From: Virgibacillus aidingensis
Lineage (GTDB): Bacteria > Bacillota > Bacilli > Bacillales > Amphibacillaceae
Direction of reading: 5' to 3'
Assembly (NCBI RefSeq): GCF_010994035.1
Contig: NZ_WIXN01000002.1
Coordinates: 124,001 to 188,000 of the forward strand
DNA length: 64,000 nt
Numbering within the stretch: the stretch's first letter is position 1; each line of letters starts with the position of its first letter. The position numbers were made by a program, and so were the translations under genes. This document shows, in pieces, positions 62,913 through 64,000 of the stretch. The notes beneath the pieces were generated by a model. That model was not told where the DNA came from. It ran no database searches and saw only the letters and a program-made list of their open reading frames with translations.

Positions 62913-63432
62913 GTTGACCGTCCTGAGAAATTGGCTCAAGGACGTCATGCAACAGAAGTACTGCGATGACCGACCTGAGAGCGTGGCTCAGGGTGGTCAT
63001 GATACATAATAGCTGCGTTGACCGACCCGAGAGCACCGCTCAGGGTGGTCATGATACAGAAAACCCGCGTTGACCGACTCGAGAGCGTCGATCAAGGTGG
63101 TCATGATACAGAAAACCCGCGTTGACAGACCCGAGAGCACCGCTCAGGGTGGTCATGAACAGAAATTGCTGCGTTGACCGACCTGAGCGCGCGGCTCAGG
63201 TCGGTCATGATACAGAAAACCCGCGTTGACAGACTCGAGAGCACCGCTCAGGGTGGTCATGATACAGAAAACCCGCGTTGACAGACTCGAGAGCGTGGCT
63301 CAGGGTGGTCATACAACATAAAACCTGCGTTGAACACCCTGAGAGCGCGGCTCAAGTAGGTCAAGGTACAAAATCCAACTGTTGACCGTCCCGACAATCT
63401 GTCCAGGAGACTTCAAGCACAGGCATTCCCTC
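62913..63432. repeat. Tandem array of ten 52-bp hairpin-forming repeats
   Basis: Units begin at 62913, 62965, 63017, 63069, 63121, 63173, 63225, 63277, 63329 and 63381, each exactly 52 bases, with a decaying eleventh start at 63433. The consensus opens GTTGACCGACCCGAGAGC and continues CGCTCAGGGTGGTCATGA, then CAGAAAACCCGC. Each unit holds an inverted repeat; in the sixth it is perfect (TGACCGACCTGAG with CTCAGGTCGGTCA, seven-base loop). The inner units are most alike and the outer ones more diverged. No open reading frame spans it and there are no unique spacers. Confidence 0.95.
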
Positions 63433-63578
63433 GCTGACCGCTCCAATAACTCTTTTTAGTGGAAGGGGGCATACTTATTTGCGATCATTTTACCGACCAA
63501 CGTTTTTCAGAACCAGGATAAGCTATACCATCCTGGATATTGATTCCCTATTTATGCTAATGAACCTGCCTCAAATGA

Positions 63579-64000
63579 TTATTCCGGTATGGATATCACA
63601 ATTTTCCCCGATAAACTCCCCTGGTCCATTTTATCACTGGCTTCCTCGATCTTCTCCAGCGGAAAAACACTATCAATTTTAGGTTTTAGTTTATGGTTGC
63701 TGTAAAAGGATAACATATCCTTAAACTCTGCCGGGTTCCCCATCGTTGTCCCATGGATCTCCATTTGTTTAAAGAAAATCCGCGGCATGACCACATTGTT
63801 GACAGGCCCGCGTGTAGCACCAAAGGAAACAATCTTACTGGCGGGTTTGGCAAGGCTGATTAAATCGTTAAACGTTTCTCCGCCAATACTATCAATGCTC
63901 ACGTCCGCTCCGCCTGACAACTCTTTTAGTTCTTTCACCCAGTTGTCCGATGTGTAATTCACTCCCCCGAAAGCCCCATCCTTTACAGCATTTTCAATTT
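63579..64000 (-). CDS. Zinc-type/quinone oxidoreductase-like MDR dehydrogenase (partial, N-terminus outside window)
   Basis: The last 140 residues of a medium-chain dehydrogenase/reductase. The frame stays open to the right edge (ENAVKDGAFGGVNYTSDNWVKEL), followed by GGADVSIDSIGGETF, the NAD(P)-binding half typical of the family, and the closing PLEKIEEASDKMDQGSLSGKIVI. The N-terminal catalytic half lies beyond the window. It could be a quinone oxidoreductase or alcohol dehydrogenase; metal ligands cannot be checked. No terminator is evident before the repeat array. Confidence 0.85.
   Translation of the reverse strand, partial: IENAVKDGAFGGVNYTSDNWVKELKELSGGADVSIDSIGGETFNDLISLAKPASKIVSFGATRGPVNNVVMPRIFFKQMEIHGTTMGNPAEFKDMLSFYSNHKLKPKIDSVFPLEKIEEASDKMDQGSLSGKIVISIPE

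Noticed and set aside
62913-63432. CRISPR array
   Set aside because: The units are contiguous 52-bp repeats with drifting sequence and no unique spacers, and no cas genes are nearby.

Overview
The window looks like a chromosomal segment of a low-GC, Gram-positive, probably halotolerant member of the Bacillaceae (Virgibacillus/Oceanobacillus/Lentibacillus type). This rests on AT-rich DNA, strong GGAGG ribosome sites with frequent TTG/GTG starts, many acidic secreted proteins, lipoprotein-type binding proteins, a CcpA-type cre site and U-tailed terminators. The genus is inferred only from gene style.

Layout. 1-6404: a betaine-type binding lipoprotein (cut by the window edge), a two-gene ZorA/ZorB-like ion-channel motor pair without recognisable Zorya effectors, a small PH-domain protein and an orphan peptide-binding lipoprotein. 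6808-13629: an FtsH paralogue, an NmrA-like pseudogene, an SDR dehydrogenase with a clear promoter/operator, a small membrane protein, a DUF3231 protein, class I fructose-bisphosphate aldolase and a hexameric tyrosine-coordinated heme protein. 13764-20585: a seven-gene MoxR/DUF58/DUF4350/DUF4129/SpoIIM/RDD operon. 21453-23699: a secreted M6 metalloprotease.

23840-36428 is a restriction/defence island: a three-gene McrBC-like operon, a Vsr-type mismatch endonuclease, IS3, IS21 and IS110 material in various stages of decay, then a LlaJI-like pair (McrB-like motor plus PD-(D/E)XK nuclease) divergent from an HTH-fused cytosine-C5 methyltransferase. 37486-46452 is a ten-gene catabolic operon (IclR, RidA, KDG kinase, KDPG aldolase, small membrane protein, SSS symporter, Gfo/Idh/MocA oxidoreductase, MBL hydrolase, M20 deacylase, class-V PLP enzyme). 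It has two KdgR-like operators and a perfect cre site. Read as a pathway, it could oxidise, delactonise, deacylate and deaminate an N-acyl amino sugar to 2-keto-3-deoxygluconate and then cleave it.

47055-60775 is rich in exported enzymes: a subtilase, an M14 carboxypeptidase, a GH3 N-acetylglucosaminidase and a GH84 enzyme. The M6 protease, subtilase, GH3 and GH84 enzymes share the same C-terminal ~85-residue FIMAH-type tail. The two glycosidases would release N-acetylhexosamines, which fits the neighbouring catabolic operon. Between them lies a CPG-type P1B metal ATPase plus a free HMA metal chaperone, each preceded by the same CRP/FNR-type palindrome at exactly the same distance from its -10 box. 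The window ends with a TIM-barrel-like protein of unknown function, a striking noncoding array of ten 52-bp hairpin-forming repeats (62913-63432), and the C-terminal part of an MDR oxidoreductase.
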